Shown: piece after piece, positions 11,801 to 22,613 of the stretch
Layout: each line of letters opens with the position of its first letter
Position numbering within the stretch: the stretch's first letter is position 1
NCBI GenBank assembly: GCA_963681505.1
Contig: OY811988.1
Span: 5,632,739-5,696,738 of the forward strand
DNA from: Eunapius fragilis
Lineage: Eukaryota; Porifera; Demospongiae; Spongillida; Spongillidae
Length of the DNA stretch: 64,000 nucleotides
Reading direction: 5' to 3'
The notes under the pieces: model-generated
Told to the model about the DNA's origin: nothing
Database searches by the model: none
Seen by the model: only the letters and a program-made list of their open reading frames with translations
Program-made: the position numbers and the translations under genes

Positions 11801-14800
11801 TCCACACGTGTTGTAAGCCTCTCCACATGTAAGCCTCTCCACATGTGTTGTGAGCCTCTCCACATGTGTTGTAAGCCTCTCCACATGTGTTGTAAGCCTC
11901 TCCACATGTGTTGTAAGCCTCTCCACATGTAAGCCTCTCCACATGTGTTGTGAGCCTCTCCACATGTGTTGTAAGCCTCTCCACATGTGTTGTAAGCCTC
12001 TCCATGCACATTCTCCACATGTGTTGTAAGCCTCTCCACATGTGTTGTAAGCCACTCCACATGTCTCTCCGCATGTGTTGTGAGCCTCTCCGCATGTGTT
12101 GTAAACCTCTCCACATGTATTGTAAGCCTCTCCACATGTGTTGTAAGCCTCTCCACATGTGTTGTAAGCCTCTCCACATGTGTTGTAAGCCTCTCCATGC
12201 ACATGTGTTGTAAGCCTCTCCACACGCGTTCTCCACATGTGTTGTGAGCCTCTCCACATGTGTTGTAAGCCACTCCACATGTGTTGTAAGTCTCTCCGCA
12301 TGTGTTGTGAGCCTCTCCGCATGTGTTGTAAACCTCTCCACATGTGTTGTAAGCCTCTCCGCATGTGTTGTAAACCATGCACTCCACATGTGCTGTAAGC
12401 CTCTCTCCACATGTGTTCTACCACCCGTGATTTTAAGCCACTCCACAAGAAAGTTAGAAACAAACCCTATACTTTTCAGGAGTATTAATGAAGGCAGGGG
12501 TTTCAACATTACTGTCGGGCGCCTAGCAACACTCGTATACGGGGCGCGCGCGTAAATGACGTATTGCAAAATTAAGTATGATTTGAAAATTCGTTGAGGT
12601 TGTACCATGCTAATACTATCGATTTGTGTGTGTGCGTGCATGCGCGCGGGTGTGTGCGTGTGTTATATCGCTTGGTTTTTGGGTCTTTGAGCATGCATGT
12701 GTGCGCGTTTTTTGACTGCGAGCGCGTGCTTTTTTGTGCCTATATACGTAGGCCTACGCGTGTGCACAGGAAAAAATATCGTATTCCCAGCCCTGGGTTT
12801 AACCTGGGTTTTGCTCGACGATCCCAGGTTGATAGGCTATTAACAAAATTCACAGTTGACTTGACGGACCTGAATGGTTGATTTAGTCGTTATCTACCTG
12901 GGATCGTCGAACAAAACCCACGATATTTTTTCCTGTGGTGTTCGTATGCACACACATGCACACACACACACAATGGCACGACACGTACACATGTACACGC
13001 ACAACTCACATGTGAGTACAACACACACAAGGAAACACGCACAGTCCTGCACAAAAAACAGATACCGTTTTGTGTGCAGGGACTGTACCTGTTTCCTCTG
13101 TTGTTTTTGTGTGTGTTGAACTCACATGTGAGTTGTGTGGTGTGTACATGTGTACGTGTTGTGCCATTGTATTGGAGGAAGTGTTTTCACACACCCTTTT
13201 TGTACATATACATATAGAGTGGCTAGAATCCCAAAGCTGCATTTGGTTGCTTCTGCCATCTGCTTAATAGTCAATGTTTATTTTTCACTAAGCCTATGCA
13301 CGAATTATATAGATGGCATAGTTCGTGCAGTAATGCATGGATATCTAAATGGACGAGAAGCAGCGCGTACATGTAGAATTACATTCATAGAAATAAACGA
13401 AGATTCTTATTTGTTGGATCGATAAGAAAACTATCCTGTTATACGTCAGACGCTACCATACGTACGTAACACCGTCGGAGTAACCTTACATCAGCCATAC
13501 GAACCTCAGGTAAACAAAGTCACAGGCAGTCAACCGCGCCCTTATGCAACTGCATACAAACAAGGCGGATGTAAGAAAGTAGCATGCTATCGATGTGGGA
13601 ATAGTCATCCTTTTGCTGAGTGCAGATACAAGAATGCAGTATGTCAAGAATGTCTCAGTCACAAATACACGATCGACAGCACGTGGGGCCTGTGTCCGAG
13701 AAAAAAAAAAAATGAATCACCCACGTATGGTCCTGTACTAATATTAATGCATCCCACTTTACCATGCCACGATCGTCTCTTCAAACGGAACAATATCTGA
13801 ACTAAACTGAACTATTCTGATTTGCAAGAATTATAATAGAAAATCTTGAATTTATGCATATACACGTGTTCCTTTGATCTGTAGGATGCTTGCTATTGAA
13901 TGTCATTTATTTGCCAAAAATATTAAAGTGTACACAGATACGCATTATTTACCGATGAAAGGAACAAAAAAGAATTGTTCAGTTTAGTTCAGACATTGTT
14001 AACGGTAACAAAGGATGGGAGATTCTGTAGTTGTCCCTCGCGACATTACCATTGGATGGGATAAAATGATGCAATATATGGCCGCATGAATTGATACGGG
14101 TGCGAACAAAATTTCTACGACACATTTCCGGACGTAGGATTTTCAATTTATCATGATATTATTATTATTATGTACAATATTACATTGTATTATTATGTGA
14201 CATTGATTCAACATTACGCGATGAGGCCATCTTAAACATACGTTTTGATACTTCTGAGTTATTTGATCAGATCAAATTAGCTAGTCGTTATGCCGTGTCA
14301 ACCACCTACCGGCAACACAGCAAAGGCTTATAGTCGATATAAACAAGCTCAATCAGTGGACCCAGTGTGTCCTTCGGTAATGAAATGCTGCAAGGGAGAA
14401 TGGCCCGACAAACCTCATACATGTTAAATCAGCTCTCGAGCCATACTGGAAGGTTCGAGGGGAGCTAATCAGGCAGGATCTATTGCTACATGGCCGGTGT
14501 ATCGTGGTACCCAAGTGCCGCCAGAAAGAAACATTACAGAAGATTCATCACGAACATCTGGGTATAAAGATGTAGACTCCTCTAGAGCTCAGTGTTCTGT
14601 ATGGTGGCCAGGGATTTCAAAAGACATCAAAGTCTTGATTGTGCGTTGTCCTGTTAGTACAAAACACTATTCACCACATCACGAACCACTATAATATCCA
14701 CAATTTTGCTAGCAAATGATATTGTCGGGCCAAAGGCCAATTCTTTCTGACCAACCTCTGTTTCTAAAAGACCCAACAAATGTTAATTTTGGAGTGATTG

Positions 14801-17800
14801 GTCCATGGCTATATTGTAATTGACATTAGGTTGCTGACAAGGAAACGTTTCAATATTACTCAGGTGTACGGATCTGGAGTCCACATTACAACCTGGTTAT
14901 TAAAGTTCAAACACTTTTCTTGTTGTATAGTAGCCTTCATTGTAAATGTCTTGGCTATAAAACGTCTTTCCCTGCATTTTGTAATACAATAAAACAATTG
15001 ATAAATCAAACAGAATGAACTAATGAATAGTCGTTAATAAATTAAATTAATTCAACATTTCTGAACACTCACAGGCTCTGTCACCAATTTCACTCTGAGC
15101 ATACGACCAGCCAGGAACTATCCTCTGGACCTATACATTCTAACAGACCTCTCTTATTCCTTCAATGATGACCTAGCCAATTTGAAGAAACTTGGAACCA
15201 CCATTGGTAATGACTTACACTTGTTATCAGTTCTCAAGTGTTGCACATTCAAATGAATGTATCCCAATGTCACGTGATTGCATTTTGTGTAATCATATAC
15301 CCACAGTATCACCAAAATGTTTCCTAACACCACATGCCTCTCTTTGCAGCAAACTCATTACAGAACATCACTACAGACTACAGAATTGGTTTTGGGTCAT
15401 TTGTTGACAAAAAACTGTCTCCATATGTTGCTGTTGATCCAACAAGGTACAAGCGAAGAAACGAGTGGTCAAACATTACTTTTAACTCTCTTGGTTTCAC
15501 AGCTTAACTGATCCATGTGGAAAGAAATGCAATGCTCCGTACAGCTTCAGACACAGCCTCAGCCTAACTAGCAACACTACCCTCTTCAACGTAAGATGCC
15601 ACAAGAAAATCATTCGATCAGCAGTGTCTTGCATCTAAAGACTGACATTATATAAGGGGGCCATTTTCACATCTGTCATTCATGTTTGGATACAGAAATG
15701 ATATCAATGTAGTTATTGTTAGCCCTGCAAAGGCTAAGTTCCATTACAATATTTGTGGTTTAAATAACCTGATATTACCCACATTGACGGCACTTTACCA
15801 GCACCACTCACATTAATGGCACTATGATGTAACACAGTTGTCCATGCCTATTTCAGGCCAGACTACAATCTCAAATTATTTCTGGAAACCAGGATGCCCC
15901 AGAGGGAGGTTTTGATGGTCTCATGCAAGTCCTCCTGTGCAAAAAGGTTTGTACTGCTAACTGGTGTGTTGCTTATAAAATTCCTGACTTGGTCCCTGCC
16001 ACACCATTCCTGATGATGTAATCATTTGTAATATGAATTGCCCCTGTTCCTTGTGGTGATGCAAGCTAGCACATAAAATGGATGTGTTGTTTTAAAAAAT
16101 GATCTTGATCTCTCTTCAGCTGATTGGTTGGCGTGACAACGCTCGTCATCTCCTCCTATATGATACTGATGCTGACTCCCATCAAGCTGGGGACGGAAAG
16201 GTGAGCATTAATTAGGAATGGGCAATCCCCAAATCTTAATTGCAATGCTGCTTACTGCACACATCTATTGAACAAATAAGATTATTATATTCATACATGC
16301 ATACGCACACAACATGCAAGACAATCAGTGTTCTGGAAATCTACCAAAGCAACAAACACGTTCATCATTCCTCATTACATGATATAAATTCCTTGACTAC
16401 GTTAAATTTGCTCATAACCTGGTGGTAATGCAAGGGAGCCTAAGGGTCCCCCCCCCCCCCCCCAACCCCCTGCCCTGTTACCACGCTGCTTCGCTGCCAT
16501 GTCATAATATCCACCTAATAGCTGAACCCACCTAATCACTGTACCCACCTAATCTCTGTACCCACCTAATCACTGTACCACCTAATCGCTGAACCCACCT
16601 AATCACTGTACCCACCTAATCTCTGTACCCACCTAATCTCTGTACCCACCTAATCACTGTACCCACCTAATCACTGTACCCACCTAATCACTGTACCCAC
16701 CTACTCACTGTACCCACCTACTCACTGTGCCCACCTCCCTGCAGCTTGGTGGAGTCGTTAAGCCCAACCCCCATGTGTGTCTAATGAATGACACCTATGG
16801 CCTTCAGGATGTGGACTACACAGCATATGGCCTCTATGTGAGAACCAGACTATAACACAATATGTCATCCTGGTCATCATGATTGCATTTCCCCTGGCTG
16901 AATTAGGATTATCCTTCTCTTGGTGACATCAGGGAACAACTACGCATTAACAATGTCATCCCCATCTTTGCTGTGACATCGGACCAATTCTCCCTTTACT
17001 CTGTGAGTATCAGTCGACCAGATGAATCAAGGAAGGTCTATTCTCTCAGATCTGAGTTCCAATTCATTCATCTCTGTGCCAATCCTATATATACACCCTC
17101 CTTTCTTTCCATATCGTGGATATGAGAGGGGGGGGGGGGGGAGGGGGGGGGGGGGGGGACAACATGGTTTTGGCCCACCTCCCCCCTTTCAAAACGTTCT
17201 GCATCAGCCCTGTTGTTGTACTGCTATTACCTTACATGGACATATTCCCCACCCCCTCCCCACTTTCTCAGGGCTATGCAGCAGAGCTGCAGTCAGTAGG
17301 AGCCACTACAGGCCAGCTGGCTGCTGATTCCAGCAACGTTGTAACTTTGATTAGAACAGCTTTCAATGTGAGACATGGTGCCTGTGGATGGTACCTATGG
17401 GAGAGGGAGGGGGTGGGTATCTATGGGGGAGGGGCATCTAGGGGGAGGGGCTGGGTATCTATTTAAGTACTGAATGTCACCTGATGGTCCCTACCCAGAG
17501 TGTCACACAGAAGATTGTGTTCGACCCTGTGTTACCTCCCAGCATATCATCATTGAAGTTTATCCCTGTCAACTGCCCACAGTAAGCCTGAAAGATCACA
17601 CCTCTTATTTGATAAGACTTCCAGCAAACATGCGGATGGTGTACACTAACATATGGGCAAAGCTTGAGGCTATAACTCCGTAAATTAATACTACATGTCT
17701 CTGTGCATTCTTTTTTTTACCTGATATCGTAAGGTTGACAATACAAAAGCCTTAAAAAATGATAACGAGATGAAGTCTTGAAGACTTTCCTGTTTATGTC

Positions 17801-20800
17801 TGGCTGTAGTTTTTCATTGCTATGGCTAGGTGTGAATCACAACACACATACATGCAGCAACACACACACATGTACACACCCTCATACCCACACACCGTAA
17901 CACACAAACACACAAACTTTCATTATGTCATAAACGTGTGCGATGGAAAGAAAAAAGGATTGGGGTTAAAGAGGGGAAATTGATAGTTAAGCCACCAAAC
18001 CTGTTCTGCTCTTCCAACACATCATCAATATTTCATGTATGCTCTAGTTCTGCCCAAAATGTGTTCACATATTTAGCGCTCTGCATCAAGCAAGCCATTT
18101 ACCTCTCCCTCTTCCCCAGACTTGAAAGTGATGGAATCACGTGCTCAGGTGTCCAGATTGAGCAGACCATCAACTTCACAGTGCAAGTCCAGCTGGCATC
18201 CTGCGCCACCAATCAGATCATGCAGTGAGTTCATGTGTGCTTTGAGTGTAAGTACAGAAACAGTAAACATAGCCACACACCCTGTGATACATGGTGGAAG
18301 TGGTAACAGCAGTGGAATTCAGAGGGAGAAGTAATGTAGGATGGGGAGAGAGATCTATAAATGGGAAAGTGACTAATGAGGCAAATAATGCTGTGCATGC
18401 ACTAGTAATTCAATTCAACTGGTCGAACTTTAAGTTAGAGTGGAAGGGTGTTGTGCATTGTCCTCACCTTCATTTTATGTTAACCTAAAGACTGCTGTGT
18501 GATTTCATAGAATGTTATTAACGTCCTCTCCAGAATTCCAGTTCGTGTTGTTGGCTTTGGAACATTCACCATCAATGTTCAGCCGATCTGTAGCTGTGGA
18601 TGCGAAACATCAACACCTGTAAGTGTTTGTTGAACCACCAACTGTGCCCGCTCATGGGTGCCACTAATTTTCTATTTAATGCCCGCAGGCATCTAACACC
18701 ACTGATTGCACCAATGGCAATGGGACTCTCTCATGTGGCGTGTGCAGCTGCAATTCTGGAAGGTTGGGGTGTGCATTAATTGGGATCAAATGTTACATTA
18801 CTATTTATTTTAAAGGTTTGGAAGCCAGTGCCAATGCAACAGTCAAGGTATTGGTCAAGAGTCCAGCACCAGTTGTCCGTAAGTGACCAATTGTATGACT
18901 TGAATTTAATATTGATCATTGATAATAATTATACCAAGTAGATTCTGCATTCCATAGTATATGACTCCCCTCACTCCTAAATACCTAACTGTTCCACTAT
19001 CCCTCTTCCCCAGGACTGGCCCTAACCAGCTGCAGTGCTCCGGACAGAGCAGAGGGATATGTGTGTGTGGGAAATGTGAGTGTGCCACATTTCAGGTAAG
19101 GTTATTAATGCTAAGCAAATATATAATTTTACTATTTTTTGATGGTATCTATGTAGTCCTGTCTCATAATTAGATTTGTGCTATTTAGAAAAATATGTCG
19201 CAACAACTATTTTCCTAACTAATGCTAGTGGTGAGGCTTTGTGACATTATTTCAGTGTTTCTATGAATAAATTATGCGCAGTAGAGATGAAAATTTTGTC
19301 GTGATTTCAGTCTTGATGCATAATGTCACTACATGAAAAACACATATAATAATCAGAATGATTTTTAGCACATGGTAGACCTGTTTAAAATTCATTTTAA
19401 AAAATAAAAGAAAGGGATAGCATTTCTGGATATGCTGGACCATATCAGTAAGATAGCCATTATTCTGTGCAGCCGTGATAATATCGCTCTGGGCAGCTGT
19501 GATCATGTCACTATGGGCAGCTGTGATCATGTCACTATGGACAGCTGTGATCATGTCACTATGGACAGCTGTTATCATGTCACTATGGGCAGCTGTGATC
19601 ATGTCACTATGGGCAGCTGTGATCATGTCACTATGGGCAGCTGTGATCATGTCACTATGGACAGCTGTGATCATGTCACTATGGGCAGCTGTGATCATGT
19701 CACTATGGACAGCTGTGATCATGTCACTATGGACAGCTGTGATCATGTCACTATAGTCAGCTTTGATTATGTCACTATGGACAGCTGTGATCATGTCACT
19801 ATAGTCAGCAGTGATCATGTCACCATGGACAGCTGTTATCATGTCACTATGGGCAGCTGTGATCATGTCACTATGGGCAGCTGTGATCATGTCACTATGG
19901 ACAGCTGTGATCATGTCACTATGGGCAGCTGTGATCATGTCACTATGGACAGCTGTGATCATGTCACTATGGGCAGCTGTGATCATGTCACTATGGACAG
20001 CTGTGATCATGTCACTATGGACAGCTGTGATCATGTCACTATGGACAACTGTGATCATGTCACTATGGACAGCTGTGATCATATCACTATGGGCAGCTGA
20101 GATCATGTCACTATGGACAGCTGTGATCATGTCACTATGGGCAGCTGTGATCATGTCACTATGGACAGCTGTGATCATGTCACTATGGCAGCTGTGATCA
20201 TGTCACTATGGACAGCTGTGATCATGTCACTATGGACAACTGTGATCATGTCACTATGGACAGCTGTGATCATATCACTATGGGCAGCTGAGATCATGTC
20301 ACTATGGACAGCTGTGATCATGTCACTATGGGCAGCTGTGATCATGTCACTATGGACAGCTGTGATCATGTCACTATGGCAGCTGTGATCATGTCACTAT
20401 GGGCAGCTGGGATCATGTCACTATGGGCAGCTGTCACCCTTGTGTTCCCATCTCCAGGACTCAAGGTTTGGCACCACCTCAACATACTTTGGTAGTGCCT
20501 GTGAGTGTGACAACTCTCGCTGTGACACAACCAATGGGCAGCTCTGTGGTGGGCCCAGTCAGGGCATATGTCAGTGTGGGGGCTGTCAGTGTCTGGGGTC
20601 CTTCTATGGCAGTGCTTGTCAGTGCTCCAACACATTCTGTGTGGACCCCAAAGATAGCCAGGTAGGGCACCCTGAGGAGGTGTGTATGTGTGTAAGAGAG
20701 GATGGGGTGGGGTAAAGGAGAGGATTACTTGATTTTTCCAGGAGGTGAGAGAGGAGAAAGGGAAGTGAGACGAGGGAAGCAAAGGAAGGGGAGGAGAGGG

Positions 20801-21053
20801 AAGGGGAGGAGAGGGAAGGGGGAGGAGAGGGAAGGGGAGGAGAGGGAAGGGGAGGAGAGGGAAGGGGGAGGCAAACAGATACTCCTCTTTGTAATATATT
20901 TGCAAACCGCTGTAGAGTAGAGACCTTTCCTATACAGTTACAACTGCAGTAAAATATGCACAAGGCTAATGCAAATTCTTTCATGTGAGAAGACACTTTT
21001 GGTCTTTCATGTGAGAAGGCACTTTTGGCCCATGCAACAATGCATGCCTATTA

Positions 21054-21101
<48 letters not shown>

Positions 21102-22613
21102 TACTGAGACCATATACCTGCATATTTTAAACCTTTCATTGTCTTCCCCATCCCCTCAAACAATAATAATGAATCCCACAGGGGAGGGTATGCAATGGAT
21201 GCGGGACCTGTTCCTGTAACCAATGCAGTGGCTGCCTCCCTCCCTTCACTGGTGTCTACTGCCAGAGCTGTCAGGCCACCACCCCTGGTGCCTGCGCTAG
21301 CTTCCTGTGCCAGCCCAACCTGGTCTGTGCTCAGTGTGCCCTGGGACTGCTCAACGCCACATCCCAGTGCACTTCATGTCCCAACCTCTTCCTCACCAAT
21401 ACCACAAGCACCACTGGCATTGAAGGTGTGCCAACATGGTTTTAGATTATTCATTACTGACCACACCCCTTCATTTTGCTACTACTCCACATTCCTACTC
21501 ACATGCCAACACTATTCAACACACCCACATATCCCCTCCACACATCAACACCTACACTTATCCTATTCCCCCCCCCCCCCCCCCCCCCCGACCAATCTTT
21601 GGTGCTGCAGGAGCTCTCACTGAGTGCCAGTTTACGGATTCCAATGGATGCACATACATATACTATACAGTGGTGGACAATGCTGGTGTCTTGCAGTCTG
21701 TTTATGTGGTTTCAATTCCAGGTATATACCCCCACTGCTCTTCTAACTTCCTCCAACCCTTCACTCTACCACTTCTGACCTGTCTAACTCAATCCTTCCC
21801 CAACCTATTCATTACTTCCGTCTCCCCCTGTCCTCTCTCCTCCCCCCCTCTCTCTCCTTCCCTCCCTCCCTCCACCAATTCCTTTCTCTCCCACACTAGT
21901 CTGCCCAGAGGTACTGAGTCCAGGTAGTATTGCTGCCATTGTGGTCACACCTCTGGTTGTCATTGCCATCATTGGTATACTCATCCTTCTCTCAATTATG
22001 CTAATGTTCTATCTTCTGGTAAGCGGTTCAGCTATCCAGTTTGTCAGATGTATTATACTTATCAAATGAATGGAACAATATAAATTGCTTCCAGAATCGA
22101 GCTGAGGTGCGAAGGTTTGAGAGAGAGTGTGCCAAAGCCTCCTTTACAAAGGTACAACCCACTTCCTTCATTTCTTGTACATGTGTTCTCCTATTCAGTG
22201 GTTTCTCAAAATTGTACCCTCCTTGGATGCATGTCCTTCTTTGATTAACATTTGACCATCCAAAATCGCTTGTATTGGTTGTTGCCTGCATGATACGAGT
22301 TCTTGGTGGACTAGACCTGCTGAAACAATTTGCTAAGCAACCATTTCCTGGTGACTGACAGCAGATAATATGGTTAAGTCAACGTTTATCAGCATGGCAC
22401 GGGATATGGGGTAGCGGACCGCATTCACTCACCATCATGTGATTATCATTCTCAATGTCACACGACCATCCATTACTCTGCTCACATTCCTCCTCTCTTC
22501 TTTCTTTTTTTTACCCTCAGAATTCAAATCCCCTTTTCATTGCTGCCAGCACTGACACAGTGAACCCTATATTTGATGATGGGCGCACTGCAGTTAAGGG
22601 TACTCGTATGTAG
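8828..22613 (+). CDS. Integrin beta subunit, copy 1 (24 exons, 800 aa)
   Basis: Exons: 8828-8894, 9094-9173, 9289-9390, 9472-9532, 15075-15206, 15350-15446, 15503-15590, 15857-15946, 16120-16200, 16745-16837, 16907-17002, 17272-17367, 17499-17581, 18120-18224, 18534-18618, 18689-18762, 18816-18878, 19014-19095, 20458-20661, 21182-21425, 21611-21721, 21900-22018, 22095-22151, 22521-22613. They total 2403 nt with compatible phases. Order: signal peptide; PSI domain (CSSQTSCSSCIQASPSCRWC); hybrid start; I-like domain with MIDAS DLSYS (D128, S130, S132), GNQDAPEGGFDGLMQ and IGWR; Cys-rich I-EGF repeats (exons 15-20); beta-tail; membrane helix (exon 22); a short tail with NPLF and NPIF at the places of the two NPxY/F motifs that bind talin- and kindlin-type adaptors in known integrins. 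It is divergent from alpha1. Intron 4 (9533-15074) carries most insertions. Confidence 0.96.
9617..9852. mobile_element. MITE, TGTCCAGC family
   Basis: The ends are gggagtgtccagcaaaatca and, inverted, tgattttgctggacactgtt. Interior blocks (tgcgagcgttacttttcttt) match copies at 39267, 43004, 43257 and 43459. Non-coding. Confidence 0.8.
9853..10020. repeat. Degenerate tandem repeat (cctccacattgggtgta)
   Basis: Around eight imperfect units of roughly 17-25 bp built on cctcc(a/g)cattgggtgta, directly after the MITE end, in beta1 intron 4. Confidence 0.7.
10168..10245. repeat. Direct repeat, copy a (partner at 11409-11485)
   Basis: Contains ctctcgacctgtgagcttcg followed by agcggttattgcatagcgc; nearly the same block recurs 1.24 kb downstream, right before the 21 bp minisatellite. 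Function unknown. Confidence 0.75.
10250..11400. other. Beta1 intron 4, unassigned segment
   Basis: No counterpart in beta2 intron 4. A 91-codon open stretch at 11075-11350 (plus) follows a good acceptor-like ctgctccccag, but is not recognisable and ends in a G run (about 11321-11332); I do not call it a gene. Confidence 0.5.
11409..11485. repeat. Direct repeat, copy b (partner at 10168-10245)
   Basis: Second copy of the block with ctctcgacctatgagcttcg and agcggttattgcgtagcgc. Confidence 0.75.
11486..12425. repeat. 21-bp minisatellite in beta1 intron 4
   Basis: About 44 units of gtaagcctctccacatgtgtt with partial units (cacatgtaagcc, ctccatgcacac) that break the phase. Absent from beta2 intron 4. 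The long ORFs reading VERLTTH or CCKPLHM in several frames are by-products of a stop-free period of 21. Confidence 0.95.
12765..12937. mobile_element. Inverted-repeat element (MITE-like)
   Basis: cacaggaaaaaatatcgt and gggttttgctcgacgatccc at the left are matched inverted by gggatcgtcgaacaaaaccc and acgatattttttcctgtg at the right. About 170 bp, non-coding. Confidence 0.7.
12972..13170. repeat. ~200-bp imperfect hairpin
   Basis: caatggcacgacacgtacac at the left pairs with gtgtacgtgttgtgccattg at the right; inner segments such as actcacatgtgagt and the ctgcacaaaa/ttttgtgtgcag region also pair. Immediately follows the previous inverted repeat. Confidence 0.75.
13480..13710 (+). mobile_element. 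Relic with gag-type CCHC zinc knuckle
   Basis: An open reading gives VACYRCGNSHPFAECRYKNA then VCQECLSHKY. The spacing CX2CX3HX4C is the retroviral-type zinc knuckle of LTR-retrotransposon Gag/Pol proteins. No LTR or start is evident; with the integrase relic 0.6-1 kb downstream it probably marks a decayed Ty3/gypsy element. Confidence 0.6.
13797..13994. mobile_element. Small TIR element (MITE) in beta1 intron 4
   Basis: Left end ctgaactaaactgaactatt, right end gttcagtttagttcag inverted. About 200 bp, non-coding, between the two gypsy fragments. Confidence 0.6.
14285..14695 (+). pseudogene. Ty3/gypsy integrase fragment (frameshifted)
   Basis: Conceptual reading across at least one frameshift shows ALEPYWKVRGELIRQDLLLH, then GRCIVVP, HHEHLG and CSVWWPGISKDIKVLI, then HHEPL. 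This is the RNase H-integrase junction and H2C2 zinc-binding region typical of gypsy Pol (pYw..R.eL, RivvP, H..H.G, vwWPgi). Stops and frameshifts make it a relic. Absent from beta2. Confidence 0.7.
16449..16741. repeat. Poly-C run and 17-bp minisatellite beside a 3' splice site
   Basis: A C run (about 16449-16463) precedes, after a short spacer, about 14 units of acccacctaatcactgt, which end directly at the acceptor (cctccctgcag) of beta1 exon 10. Each unit carries cctaat, a branch-site-like motif. Beta2 has only about two units at the same place (47327-47361). Confidence 0.85.
17125..17160. repeat. Poly-G tract in beta1 intron 11
   Basis: About 32 G with a single interrupting A (gagggggggg); the beta2 intron has a shorter tract at 47750-47768. 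Confidence 0.9.
17582..18119. other. Beta1 intron 13, no gene seen
   Basis: AT-rich sequence with a short imperfect CA-rich stretch at about 17839-17920. The beta2 intron (48226-48804) is collinear but with a longer (CA)n. Confidence 0.6.
19475..20440. repeat. 24-bp minisatellite in beta1 intron 18
   Basis: About 40 units of ctgtgatcatgtcactatgg(g/a)cag between I-EGF exons 18 and 19, ending 17 bp before the exon 19 acceptor. A segment around 20060-20190 is repeated at about 20235-20390, including the shortened unit atggcagctg. Beta2 carries the same array at about 18 units (50763-51190). Confidence 0.95.
20745..20873. repeat. Purine-rich (ggaggagagggaag)n, beta1 intron 19
   Basis: Tandem gggaggagagggaagg units. 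The beta2 intron has a longer, more variable version (51470-51705). Confidence 0.85.
21040..21100. repeat. (CA)n microsatellite, beta1 intron 19
   Basis: About 18 CA units after ttaacacatacac; the beta2 counterpart at 51890-51945 is interrupted. Confidence 0.9.

Noticed and set aside
11347-12641. 330-356 codon ORFs across the 21-bp array
   Set aside because: Period divisible by three with no stop in several frames; the region lies inside beta1 intron 4 and is missing from beta2.
19261-20178. 305-codon minus ORF (DMITAVHS repeats) and plus-strand DSCDHVTM readings
   Set aside because: Product of the 24 bp array; beta1 and beta2 differ in frame at the exon 19 side, so no conserved coding use.
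20399-20715. Beta1 exon 19 frame extended upstream into the 24-bp array
   Set aside because: The exon is bounded by a good acceptor (ccatctccag), phase 0 on both sides, and equal length in both copies.
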